This document shows, piece after piece, positions 1 to 7,561 of a DNA stretch of 64,000 bases (position 1 is its first letter; each line of letters starts with the position of its first letter). The translations under genes were made by a program, and so were the position numbers. The notes under the pieces are model-generated. The model was not told where the DNA came from. It ran no database searches and saw only the letters and a program-made list of their open reading frames with translations. Source of the stretch: JASHPR01 sp963778075 (GTDB lineage Bacteria; Actinomycetota; Actinomycetes; Streptosporangiales; Streptosporangiaceae); contig CAVZTJ010000012.1 in NCBI GenBank assembly GCA_963778075.1, forward strand, positions 310,001 through 374,000. The letters are read 5' to 3'.

Positions 1-1380
1 AAGCTGGGTCTGGGCGTCAACCAGGTGCTCGACGTAGAAGGCGGAGTCGATGTCGTCTTCCCAGCCCGGCTTGTCGGTGTCGACAAGTTTCACGCCGATG
101 GCCTTCGGCAGCACGTTGACGACGGTGCGCTGGGCGAGCTTTCGCACGCTCTGCTCGGTCAGGCCGGTCTTCTCGGCCACCGTCCGCACGGCCTCGTCGG
201 TCACCGGCCCAGGCGTGGTCATCGACCCGCTCCCGGGCTGACCCCTATCCTCACCGTCTTCGGCAGGTACGCGGCCGGACTCGTCCTTCTCCACGAAACG
301 GACCGTCTGGCCGGCCGCGTAGAGCGCGGCGCCCTTGGCGACGGCCAGGTCAGGATCGGTGAGCCTGGGGTCCCAGCCGAATTCCTTCTTGAGCGCGGCG
401 GTTACGGCCGGCATCTTGCTTGACCCGCCGACCAGCAGCACCGCATTGATCCGCTGCTGAATGCCCGGGTATTTCGCCTCGGCGTCGGCCAGCGTCCGCT
501 TGGTGATGCGGATGGTCTCATCCAGGAGGTCTGCGGTCATCTGCTCGAACTCATCCCGGGTAACCGTGATCTTGGCCGGGGTCCCGGTGTACCGGATGAT
601 CTGCGTCTTGGACTCAGCAGAACTGAGCGCCTTCTTCATCTCTTCGGCCATGATGCGCATTTCCCGCTGCATGCCTTCGTCATCGCGCAGCGAATCGTCG
701 CCGCACTGCGCAACGGTCTGCTCGACCAGGTGCTCGAGCAGCTTGTCGTCCCAGTCAGCCCCGCCGAGCCGGTGGTCGCCGCCCACGACAAGAACCTCAA
801 TGGAGGTATCCGTCATCTGGATCAGGGATATGTCAAACGTCCCGCCGCCGAGGTCATAAACGAGGAACGCGGTACCGTCCGCGCTTCCGCTCACCCCGTA
901 CTGCAGCGCCGCGGCGACCGGCTCCGGCACGATCCCGATAACGTTGAGGCCGGCGATCTCGCCGGCCTTTCTCGTGGCGTCCTTCTCCAGCAGCCCGAAA
1001 TAGGCCGGGACGGTGATGACCACGTCGGACACCTTCCGGCCGGTGTCCTGCTCGGCATCGCGGGCCAGTGCCTCGAGGATGATCGCCGAGATGGACGGGG
1101 GAGTATGGTCGACCCCAAAGAACGTCCGGTGGTATTCCCGGTCGCCCATCTCCCGCTTGATGAGCGATACGACCTGGTCCGGGAATTCGGCCGCCGCGGA
1201 CTTCGCGGTCGCGCCCACCACGACGTTGCTCTGGCTCTCGAAATAGACCACCGACGGCGTCGTGTCGGCGCCCTCGCCATTTCGGGTCACCGCGGCCCTG
1301 CCGGTCTCGTCGATGTAGCTCACGACCGAGTAGGTGGTCCCGAGGTCGATACCAAAGATTCCCTGCTGCGGCTCGGTCAC
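1..1380 (-). CDS. Hsp70/DnaK-like chaperone (3' end beyond window)
   Basis: ATP-dependent chaperone of the Hsp70 family; 460 codons are visible and the C-terminal part lies outside the window. The nucleotide-binding domain shows the first phosphate motif GIDLGTTYS near residue 10, YDLGGGTFD near residue 180 and the adenosine motif LLVGGSSKMP near residue 315. After the NBD comes a Gly/Pro/Asp/Glu-rich linker and a segment LTEQSVRKLAQRTVVNVLP before the expected substrate domain, so this is a divergent actinobacterial Hsp70 rather than canonical dnaK. The GTG start overlaps the stop of the upstream grpE-like gene (GTGA), implying translational coupling and co-expression with its exchange factor. 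No short ATG alternative fits the conserved N-terminus. Confidence 0.9.
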   Translation of the reverse strand, partial: MTEPQQGIFGIDLGTTYSVVSYIDETGRAAVTRNGEGADTTPSVVYFESQSNVVVGATAKSAAAEFPDQVVSLIKREMGDREYHRTFFGVDHTPPSISAIILEALARDAEQDTGRKVSDVVITVPAYFGLLEKDATRKAGEIAGLNVIGIVPEPVAAALQYGVSGSADGTAFLVYDLGGGTFDISLIQMTDTSIEVLVVGGDHRLGGADWDDKLLEHLVEQTVAQCGDDSLRDDEGMQREMRIMAEEMKKALSSAESKTQIIRYTGTPAKITVTRDEFEQMTADLLDETIRITKRTLADAEAKYPGIQQRINAVLLVGGSSKMPAVTAALKKEFGWDPRLTDPDLAVAKGAALYAAGQTVRFVEKDESGRVPAEDGEDRGQPGSGSMTTPGPVTDEAVRTVAEKTGLTEQSVRKLAQRTVVNVLPKAIGVKLVDTDKPGWEDDIDSAFYVEHLVDAQTQL

Positions 1381-2075
1381 AACTCTTTCCTCTCGCCGTT
1401 GGTGGATGCTGGCGCTGCCTCGCCGGGGTTGCCTTCACCGGGATCGCTGGCCGGCATGAAAAGCACCACCTCCGCGGGCGCGATCGGCATGTTCGCGTCG
1501 CTGTCCAGATAGCCGCTGCGCCTCACCCGGGCAATGCGGCCCGCGAGTGCGGGATCGCCGGTGGGCTCACCGCCGACGCGGCGGTGCAGTCTCGGCTCGA
1601 ATTGATTACCCGCCTCCGGGGCAAAGGTCACGACGCCGTTGTCTTCCAGGGTCAGTTCCACCGAATCGGCGTAGGAACGGAGCAGCACCCGGGCCCGATC
1701 GGCATCAAAGTCCTGTGGCAGGTCCTCGGCCTGGCGGAGAAGGTCGTTGCGAAGCCGGCAGGTCTGCACAAGCAATGGCCTGAGTAGTCCCCGCCGCTCC
1801 CCTCGGCGGAGCACGTCCACTTCGGAGTGCAGGTGGTCGATCACGCCTTCGCGCTGTTCGGCCCGGGCGTGGTAGCGCTCTGACGAGGCGGCTAGTTTCT
1901 CGACAGCCTCAGAGATCGTGACAAGTAGCGCAGCGCTCTGATCGGGCGGATCCATCGCAGTGGGCGCTGCGACTGGGGGCTCGAGTGTCGGCTCGGCTTC
2001 GGTTGCCTGAGTCGCCAATTGGTCCTGTGCTTCAGCCGGTTCGGGTTCCGGCGACAAAGTGAACACGTAACCCAT
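1377..2075 (-). CDS. GrpE-like nucleotide exchange factor
   Basis: A 232-residue protein with an acidic, Pro/Ala-rich N-terminal 45 residues, a predicted helical coiled-coil stretch (about 48-135, including AVEKLAASSERYHARAEQRE) and a C-terminal beta-like part ending around RIARVRRSGYL. This is the layout of GrpE, which drives ADP release from Hsp70. Its stop overlaps the start of the Hsp70 gene by 4 bp, so the two make a dedicated pair. The sequence is divergent from canonical GrpE and the assignment leans on the neighbour as well as on the architecture. The ATG start is the first in frame after a non-coding stretch. Confidence 0.75.
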   Translation of the reverse strand: MGYVFTLSPEPEPAEAQDQLATQATEAEPTLEPPVAAPTAMDPPDQSAALLVTISEAVEKLAASSERYHARAEQREGVIDHLHSEVDVLRRGERRGLLRPLLVQTCRLRNDLLRQAEDLPQDFDADRARVLLRSYADSVELTLEDNGVVTFAPEAGNQFEPRLHRRVGGEPTGDPALAGRIARVRRSGYLDSDANMPIAPAEVVLFMPASDPGEGNPGEAAPASTNGERKEL

Positions 2076-2730
2076 CGCCTTCTACTTTTGCTTGGAGTTC
2101 TGGGATGTCCCAGCGCTAATGAACTCAGGGGCTACCTACGGAAGAGGATTGGGCACCCTGGTGTCAAAGATAAAATGCCACGTTAAACAGTACGACCCCC
2201 CACTCAAGCCCGCCGCTCCCACGGCAGGTGCTGGCACTCTCGAAGTATGACGCGCAGCTAAGACTTTTGGGTGCCTATCCGGGAGGATCACACGATGGAG
2301 AAGGCGGACGTATCGTCCGGTTCGTCCAAGTTGGGGCCGTTGGCGGATGACTTTCCTTGATCATTAGGTATGGCGCCGCAAGGAAGCACGATGAGCGCAG
2401 GCGACCGCAATGAGCAGGCAAGACGCTGCGATTGTGGGTCAGTCGGTTACCTGTCGGCAGTCTCGGCCCCGGCATAAGTCGCACCATTATAACGATTTTA
2501 TAACGCCTATAAGAGCGGCGGGCTCCCCGGTCGGTCGTGGCACGATATGGGTGTCAGCAAGCCCTGGCGTGCCAGCAGAATGGACGAATGGTCTAGCTAG
2601 GTTCCCTAGAAAAGGGACGCCTTTTACCTGCAGCCGTGGGCTATGTTTCAAGGGGAAGGCGTATGTCGGCTGACTGCGAACCCGTACGCGAAGGTCGGTT
2701 AGCGATCGCGCGAGGGTTGGTGGCTACTGA
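2076..2730. other. Intergenic region, no convincing gene
   Basis: About 650 bases upstream of the grpE-dnaK pair and of the next gene. Open frames here are short and lack recognisable protein features. A half-site of the HspR box (ACTCAAG, 2202-2208) is present but its partner is missing. The stretch at 2480-2515 is locally AT-rich. No RNA gene recognised. Confidence 0.5.
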
Positions 2731-3042
2731 ATGTCTGGCTGGAGACGGCGGGTGTTCGATTCTCCGGGCTTGACGCAGTCCCCTCCCGGTCCGCATCTGG
2801 CGGAGCTGGCCCGGCGCTGGAGCCGCAAGATCTATGTGACCTCGCCTGGCTTTGAGTATGGCGACGGTGCCGTCTTCTACACGTCATTTCACAACCGAGC
2901 CCAGGTCTCTGAGCAGGAGAGAATCCTGCTGCAGTTGCTGGTGCTGAAGCAGATCAGCACGTCGTCGAGCACCACGGTTGCGCAGGCCAGCCAGTCTCTG
3001 GGAATCAGCCTGACCGCGTTGAAGCGGCGGGCGGGCGGCTAA
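2731..3042 (+). CDS. Hypothetical protein, possibly a domain remnant
   Basis: 103 residues, no family named with certainty. The stretch KIYVTSPGFEYGDGAVFYTSFHN (residues about 34-56) resembles the closing strand-turn of Rossmann-like or GATase-like domains, where a 'GxGxVxYTSxH' segment ends the fold. The tail (SEQERILLQLLVLKQ, then AQASQSLGISLTALKRRAGG) is helical and ends like a helix-turn-helix. The first 25 residues look non-native (WRRRVFDSPGLTQSPPG), so this may be the 3' end of a once longer gene. It faces a truncated TetR gene 8 bp away. Confidence 0.35.
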   Translation: MSGWRRRVFDSPGLTQSPPGPHLAELARRWSRKIYVTSPGFEYGDGAVFYTSFHNRAQVSEQERILLQLLVLKQISTSSSTTVAQASQSLGISLTALKRRAGG

Positions 3043-3049
3043 CACGTCC

Positions 3050-3526
3050 TTACCCGGCTGCAGCCACGTCGGACGCGGCTCGGGCGATGGCATCGGCCAG
3101 GTGCCTGGCGGTGTGCTCTGCGGGAGCGGTCGGCAGCACCATGTGACTGACCACCAGCCGCACGATCGACTCAGCGGCGAACGACCGCCGCTCGGCGCTG
3201 ATCCCCGGCAGGTGCTCGGCCGCCCACTCCTGCAGCACCGCGGTTGCCGCGGTCAGCACCATCTCCGCCCGGGTGGTCAGGAACGGCAGCAGCGGGTCGG
3301 GGCCGTCGCGGGTGCCAGCCAGGATGGCCTTGATGAGCGGGTCACCCGCGGCATCGCGCAGCACGTACAAGATCGCGGAGTACGCACCGGCGCACACGTC
3401 GTCACCGTGAGCGAACAGGTTTGCGCGCACGCCGGCGATAAACCGCTCCGCCTCCCGCTGGGCAAGCGCCTCGGCAAGCCCGGCCTTGCTGTCGAACTCG
3501 TTGTAGACGGTCTGCCGGCGCCGCGA
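3050..3526 (-). pseudogene. TetR-family regulator, 5'-truncated
   Basis: The coding frame contains the last part of a TetR DNA-binding domain (RRQTVYNEFDSKAGLAEALAQREAERF) followed by a normal TetR ligand domain ending in IARAASDVAAAG. The first 30-35 residues of the helix-turn-helix are absent: a TGA lies in frame immediately before the RRRQTVYNEF segment, and 14 bases further upstream the universal stress gene ends. The gene therefore lost its 5' end and probably cannot bind DNA. An internal ATG at 3430 could at most produce the ligand domain. Confidence 0.75.
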
Positions 3527-3540
3527 TCAGATGGCGGGGC

Positions 3541-4023
3541 TCACTGGACCTTCACGGGCTCGGAGCCGCGCACGACGAGCACCGAGACCCCTGCCCGGTG
3601 CAGCAGCGCGGTAGACACCGAGCCGAGCAGATACGGCGACAGCGGGCGCTGACCACGGGCGCCGACGGCGATGGCGACCGCCCCGATCTCGTCGCTGACC
3701 GCCAGCAGCTCCTCGGCGGGATTTCCAGTGCGAACCTGGAAAGACCAACGCTCCGGGTAGCTGCTCATCTCCGCCTTGACCGCGGTTTCCACCTGGGCGG
3801 CGATGCCGTCGAGGATCTGGCGGAACTGGGCCTCCGCCCCGACGGGCGCCATTTCCGCGAATGACCACCAGTAGGGCTCGTGCCGTACGTGCACGACGTG
3901 CAGCTCCGAGTGCATGGCGGCGGCGATGCGCATCGCCCTGCGCAGCGCGGCCATGCCGTCGTCGGAGCCATCTACGCCGACGACCGTCTTGTTCTTAGCC
4001 TCCGACACTGTTTCATCAGCCAC
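3541..4023 (-). CDS. Universal stress protein (UspA family)
   Basis: A 160-residue single-domain UspA-type protein. The N-terminal strand KTVVGVDGSDDGMAALRRAM and the C-terminal VAIAVGARGQRPLSPYLLGSVSTALLHRAGVSVLVV show the ATP-binding signature G-x2-G-x9-G-S/T (here GARGQRPLSPYLLGSVS). The GTG start at 4023 places the family's first strand close to the N-terminus; a longer open frame upstream has no family similarity. Likely a nucleotide-binding stress protein. It lies in the same direction as, but probably separate from, the downstream TetR remnant. Confidence 0.85.
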   Translation of the reverse strand: MADETVSEAKNKTVVGVDGSDDGMAALRRAMRIAAAMHSELHVVHVRHEPYWWSFAEMAPVGAEAQFRQILDGIAAQVETAVKAEMSSYPERWSFQVRTGNPAEELLAVSDEIGAVAIAVGARGQRPLSPYLLGSVSTALLHRAGVSVLVVRGSEPVKVQ

Positions 4024-4076
4024 GGCTGGGACTGTAACAGCCGAGCCCGGGCGCTCCCCGCCCGCACCGCGGCTTC

Positions 4077-4487
4077 CTAGAGCCCCCTGATGAGGTCGAT
4101 GCTGGCCGACTCCTCCGGGTCTTCGGCCTCGACGTCGAGGAATGCCCGGGCGCACTCGACCGCGACGTCGGGCGCCAGCCGCTTGAGGCTGAGCGCCAGC
4201 ACGTTCGCGTCGTTCCACAGCCGGGCGTTCCTGGCTATCCACGGCTCCCACGCCAGCGCGGCCCGGACCCCCGGCACCTTGTTCGCCGCGATCGACGTCC
4301 CCGTGCCGGTCCAGCACATGACCACGCCGAAGTCGGCCTCGCCGGACGCGACCGCGGCCCCGACGGCCCGGGCGAACTCGGGCCAGCTGCCGCTGCTGAG
4401 CAACTGGAGCTCACCAGCCTCGCGCAGGTAGCCGACCACCGCGCGCGTGCACTCGTTCTCGTCGTCGGCTCCGAAGGCGATTCGCAT
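4077..4487 (-). CDS. RpiB/LacAB-type sugar-phosphate isomerase
   Basis: 136 residues, close to the length of RpiB/LacA/LacB isomerases, which interconvert aldose and ketose phosphates. The core segment FGVVMCWTGTGTSIAANKVPGVRAAL matches the family's 'CGTGxGxSIAANKxxGIRAA' loop; the catalytic Cys is retained but the next residue is Trp instead of Gly. The N-terminal MRIAFGADDENECTRAV replaces the usual 'GSDHAG' segment, so the substrate probably differs from ribose 5-phosphate. It sits 20 bases after the ROK repressor gene in the same direction and is probably cotranscribed, fitting a sugar-use locus. Confidence 0.8.
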   Translation of the reverse strand: MRIAFGADDENECTRAVVGYLREAGELQLLSSGSWPEFARAVGAAVASGEADFGVVMCWTGTGTSIAANKVPGVRAALAWEPWIARNARLWNDANVLALSLKRLAPDVAVECARAFLDVEAEDPEESASIDLIRGL

Positions 4488-4507
4488 ATGGCGAACGTAT
4501 CCCTTCG

Positions 4508-5737
4508 CTAGCCGGCGTTCAGGACGGCGGGGTTGTCCAGGACGGGCTGCCAGGCAAGCTCGGCGGCCCCGATCAGGCTGCCCTCGTCGAGCACACACGC
4601 CAGCAGCGGCACGCCAGCGCCGCGGCCCCACGGGCTGCGCTCGGCGACAGCGGCCCGGAGCCGCACCGGATCCGCCTCGAGCAGGTGGCGGTGCAGACCG
4701 CCGAGGAGTATCCGGTCCGGGTTCAGCACGTTGACCAGACCGGCCAGGCCCAGGCCGAGGCGCTCGATCAGCCCGGCCGCGGCGGCGCGCACCGCGGGGT
4801 CGGCGGCGTACTCGCGGCGCAGGGTTTCGATCGCCTGGTCCAGCACCGCGGTCTGGCGGCTGGGCACGCGCCCGGCGGCGTCCATGAAGCTGAGCGCGTC
4901 GGTCTCGACGTCGAGGCAGCCGCGGCTGCCGCACCGGCATGGCCGGCCCGCCGTGTCGACGCTGACGTGCCCCGCCTCCATGCCGAGCCCGGTGCTGCCG
5001 GTGTAGAGCATGCCGTTGACGACGAGCGCCCCGCCGACCCCGCGGTGGCCGGTGGCCACGACTAGCAGGTGGTCCGCGCCTCGCCCGGCGCCGTGCCGGT
5101 GCTCGGCGAGCGCGGCCAGGTTGATGTCGTTGTCGGCCCAGCAGGCAACCGGCGCGCCGGCCGGCCCGGTGATCCCCGCCCGCGCAACCTGCCGGGTAAA
5201 GATGTCCCAGATCGGGGTACCGGTGGGCCAGCCGACGTAGAGCGGGCTGACCGCCGTGCCCCCGGGCTGAGCCACCGCCGAAGGCACCGCCAGGCCGGCG
5301 CCGACGCACCGGCGCCCCGTTCGCCGCAGCAGCCGGGCCCCGGCGGCCGCGACCCGGGCCACCGCCTGCTCCGGGTCATTGGACGGAACGCGACGTCTGG
5401 TGGCCATCTGGTCGACCACATGGCCACCGAGGCCGACGAGCGCAACATCGAACCCGTCGGGATGGATCTGCGCGCCAAGAGCGACCGGGCCACCCGGCTG
5501 GACGGTGAGCCGGTGCGACGGGCGCCCGGGCGCGGCGGCCGCTCCGCCGGGCGTGGAGTCCACCCGGATCAGCCCGAGGGTCTGCAGTTCGGCTGCCATT
5601 GCGCCGGCCGTGGCACGCGTGACGCCCAGGCCAGCGGTGAGTGCCGACCGCGTGGGGGCGCGGCCCGCGTGGATCAGCGACAGCGCGGGACCAAGCAAGG
5701 GGCGTCCCCGTTCAGGCCTTGTATCCATGTGTCGCAT
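4508..5737 (-). CDS. ROK-family transcriptional regulator
   Basis: 409 residues with an N-terminal winged helix (TRSALTAGLGVTRATAGAMAAELQTLGLIRV, about residues 28-60) and a C-terminal ROK sugar-kinase-like domain. The ROK zinc motif is visible as CRCGSRGCLDVE and the phosphate or sugar-binding region as ADNDINLAALAEH. Regulators of this class (NagC/XylR/Mlc type) repress sugar genes and release DNA when a sugar binds. The start could be ATG 5737 or ATG 5728. The gene is divergent from an MFS transporter, with a near-perfect palindrome in the short gap, so autoregulation plus transporter control is likely. Confidence 0.9.
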   Translation of the reverse strand: MRHMDTRPERGRPLLGPALSLIHAGRAPTRSALTAGLGVTRATAGAMAAELQTLGLIRVDSTPGGAAAAPGRPSHRLTVQPGGPVALGAQIHPDGFDVALVGLGGHVVDQMATRRRVPSNDPEQAVARVAAAGARLLRRTGRRCVGAGLAVPSAVAQPGGTAVSPLYVGWPTGTPIWDIFTRQVARAGITGPAGAPVACWADNDINLAALAEHRHGAGRGADHLLVVATGHRGVGGALVVNGMLYTGSTGLGMEAGHVSVDTAGRPCRCGSRGCLDVETDALSFMDAAGRVPSRQTAVLDQAIETLRREYAADPAVRAAAAGLIERLGLGLAGLVNVLNPDRILLGGLHRHLLEADPVRLRAAVAERSPWGRGAGVPLLACVLDEGSLIGAAELAWQPVLDNPAVLNAG

Positions 5738-5750
5738 CTGCGTAGCTTTG

Positions 5751-5775
5751 ATTTTGTGCAGGTACTGAACAAAAT
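5751..5775. promoter_or_regulatory. Palindromic operator between ROK and MFS genes
   Basis: A 25-bp inverted repeat with arms ATTTTGT and ACAAAAT, inner arms CAG and CTG, and only two mismatched pairs around the centre. The AT-rich arms and the location between a ROK gene and its divergent transporter match NagC/Mlc-type operators. It also covers the alternative GTG start (5756) of the MFS gene. Confidence 0.8.
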
Positions 5776-5785
5776 ACAGCATCCG

Positions 5786-6952
5786 GTGGCCCCGGGCCTC
5801 CGGATCGCCCTGACCGGGTTCTTCGCGCTGGACGGGTTCGTCTACGCCTCCTGGGCGGTCCGGGTGCCGGCGGTGAAGCAGCAGACCGGCGCGTCGCCCG
5901 CGGCGCTCGGGCTCGCGCTGCTCGGCATGTCGGCCGGGGCGCTGGCCACGATGCTCATCTCCGGCGCGCTGTGCCGGAGGTTTGGCAGCCGGGAGCTGAC
6001 GGTCGCTTCCGGTGCCTTACTGTCCGCCGCGCTGCTGCTCCCGCCGCTCGCGCATTCCGCGCTGACGCTCGGGCTGGCCCTGCTGGTGTTCGGCGCCGCG
6101 TACGGGTGCCTGAACGTGGCGATGAACAGCGTCGCCGTGGACGTGGTCGCCGCGATCCGGCGCCCGGTGATGCCCGGATTCCACGCCGCCTGGAGCTTCG
6201 GAGGCCTGGCCGGGGCGGGCCTTGGCGGCCTGCTCGCCCCGCACCTGTCCCCGGTCCGGCATCTCCTGCTGATCGCGCTGGCGGGCCTGGTCGTCACCGC
6301 GGCCTGCGGGCGGGCGCTGCTGGCCCACACCGTCCCGGCGCCGGACCCCGCCGCCGGGCCGGTGCGAGAGCCCGCCGCGGCGGGCGAGGAACCGCGGGCC
6401 TGGAAGGGGGCGCTGCGCACCGCGCGGGCGGTGGGCCTCTTTGGCGTGATCGCGCTGTGCGCCGCGTACGGCGAGGGCGCGATCGGCGACTGGGGCGCGC
6501 TGCACCTGCAGCAGAACCTGGGCACCGGAGCCGGGCTCGCCGCGACGGCCTACGCGGCCTTCGCGCTCGCCGAGGCCAGCGGCCGGCTGTCCGGCATCAC
6601 GCTGCTCGAGCGGCTCGGCCGCACCCGCGTGCTGGTGCTGGGCGGGCTGACCGCGTGCGCCGGCATGCTGGCCGCGGCGCTCGCCCCAGTCGTGTGGCTG
6701 GCGCTGCTGGGCTTCGCCGCGACCGGGCTCGGGCTGGCCAACCTCTTCCCGGCCGCGATGACGCGGGCCGGGCTGCTCGCCGGGTCCGGCGGCGTGGCCA
6801 TGGCCTCGACCCTGGGCTATACCGGCTTCCTGCTCGGCCCCCCGCTGATCGGGTTCCTGGCCGGCCAGTTCGGGCTTCCCGCGGCGCTGACCACGGTGTC
6901 GGTGCTGGGACTCGCCGCGGCATTCGTGGCCTACCTGACCCGCGACGACTGA
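5786..6952 (+). CDS. MFS transporter, sugar permease-like
   Basis: About 388 residues, rich in hydrophobic helices, of the major facilitator superfamily (YbjJ/fucose-permease-like). It opens with APGLRIALTGFFALDGFVYASWAVRVP, typical of TM1, and contains the loop RRFGSRELTVASG between TM2 and TM3. Twelve membrane helices are plausible. Two in-frame starts exist: GTG 5756 lies inside the operator palindrome, GTG 5786 lies just after it; the second is used here. Divergent from the ROK regulator and the RpiB-like isomerase, so an uptake role for a sugar or amino sugar is inferred. Confidence 0.85.
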   Translation: MAPGLRIALTGFFALDGFVYASWAVRVPAVKQQTGASPAALGLALLGMSAGALATMLISGALCRRFGSRELTVASGALLSAALLLPPLAHSALTLGLALLVFGAAYGCLNVAMNSVAVDVVAAIRRPVMPGFHAAWSFGGLAGAGLGGLLAPHLSPVRHLLLIALAGLVVTAACGRALLAHTVPAPDPAAGPVREPAAAGEEPRAWKGALRTARAVGLFGVIALCAAYGEGAIGDWGALHLQQNLGTGAGLAATAYAAFALAEASGRLSGITLLERLGRTRVLVLGGLTACAGMLAAALAPVVWLALLGFAATGLGLANLFPAAMTRAGLLAGSGGVAMASTLGYTGFLLGPPLIGFLAGQFGLPAALTTVSVLGLAAAFVAYLTRDD

Positions 6953-7129
6953 GCCGGTCAGCCTCTCGCGCGGGCTGGTCCAGCCTCCTAGCGCTTACGT
7001 CCCGTTCTTAATGCGGGCACGGATGATCTCTGCCAGCTGCTGATGCAGCGGTACGCCAGGGTCATGATCAAGGGTCACCACCCCAGCGTGGTTCCCACCT
7101 GCTCACCGCAACTATCCGGGTATTCACCC

Positions 7130-7540
7130 TCAGGGCAGGGTTTCCGGGTACGGCGCCACGGTGGCGGCGAAGTTGTAGCCGTTCGAGGCATCCCAGTTGA
7201 TCGACCAGGTCATGACGCCGCGGATGCCCGGCCACGTGGTGGGCGGGACGAAGCTGCCGCAGTTCTGCTGCGTCGCGAGGCAGTCGAGCGCGTCGTTGAC
7301 CACGGAGGGGCTGACGTACCCGCTGCCCGCCGCTGAGGAGGAGGCCGGCAGGCCGAGGCCCACCTGGGATGGGGACAGGCCGCCCTCCAGCTCGGTGCAG
7401 GCAAGTGCCGTGAGGAAGTTCTCGGTTCCCTCCGCGTAGACGTTTCCGTCGCAGCCGTTCATCGTGCCCGAGTTGTAGTACTGGGTGTTGATCATCGTGA
7501 GGATCGGCTGAATGTCGAGGGCGAGCTGGAAGAGGGTCTA
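7130..7540 (-). pseudogene. GH18 chitinase, C-terminal remnant
   Basis: The frame reads LALDIQPILTMINTQYYNSG and ends GIRGVMTWSINWDASNGYNF, which is the C-terminal third of a Streptomyces-type family 18 chitinase (the MTWSINWD strand is diagnostic). The catalytic DxxDxDxE segment and everything upstream are missing: an in-frame stop occurs at about 7540, 20 bases from the start of the oppositely oriented kinase gene. The chitinase was evidently cut when the neighbouring operon arrived or by a deletion at that junction. Confidence 0.85.
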
Positions 7541-7561
7541 CGATTCAAATTGAGGGAGAAA

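Noticed and set aside
2202..2208. ACTCAAG, half of an HspR (HAIR) box upstream of grpE-dnaK
   Set aside because: The inverted partner at the required 7-bp spacing is absent, so HspR control cannot be claimed.
2410..2673. 87-codon open frame in the region after grpE
   Set aside because: No ribosome site, no third-position GC bias and no recognisable domain.
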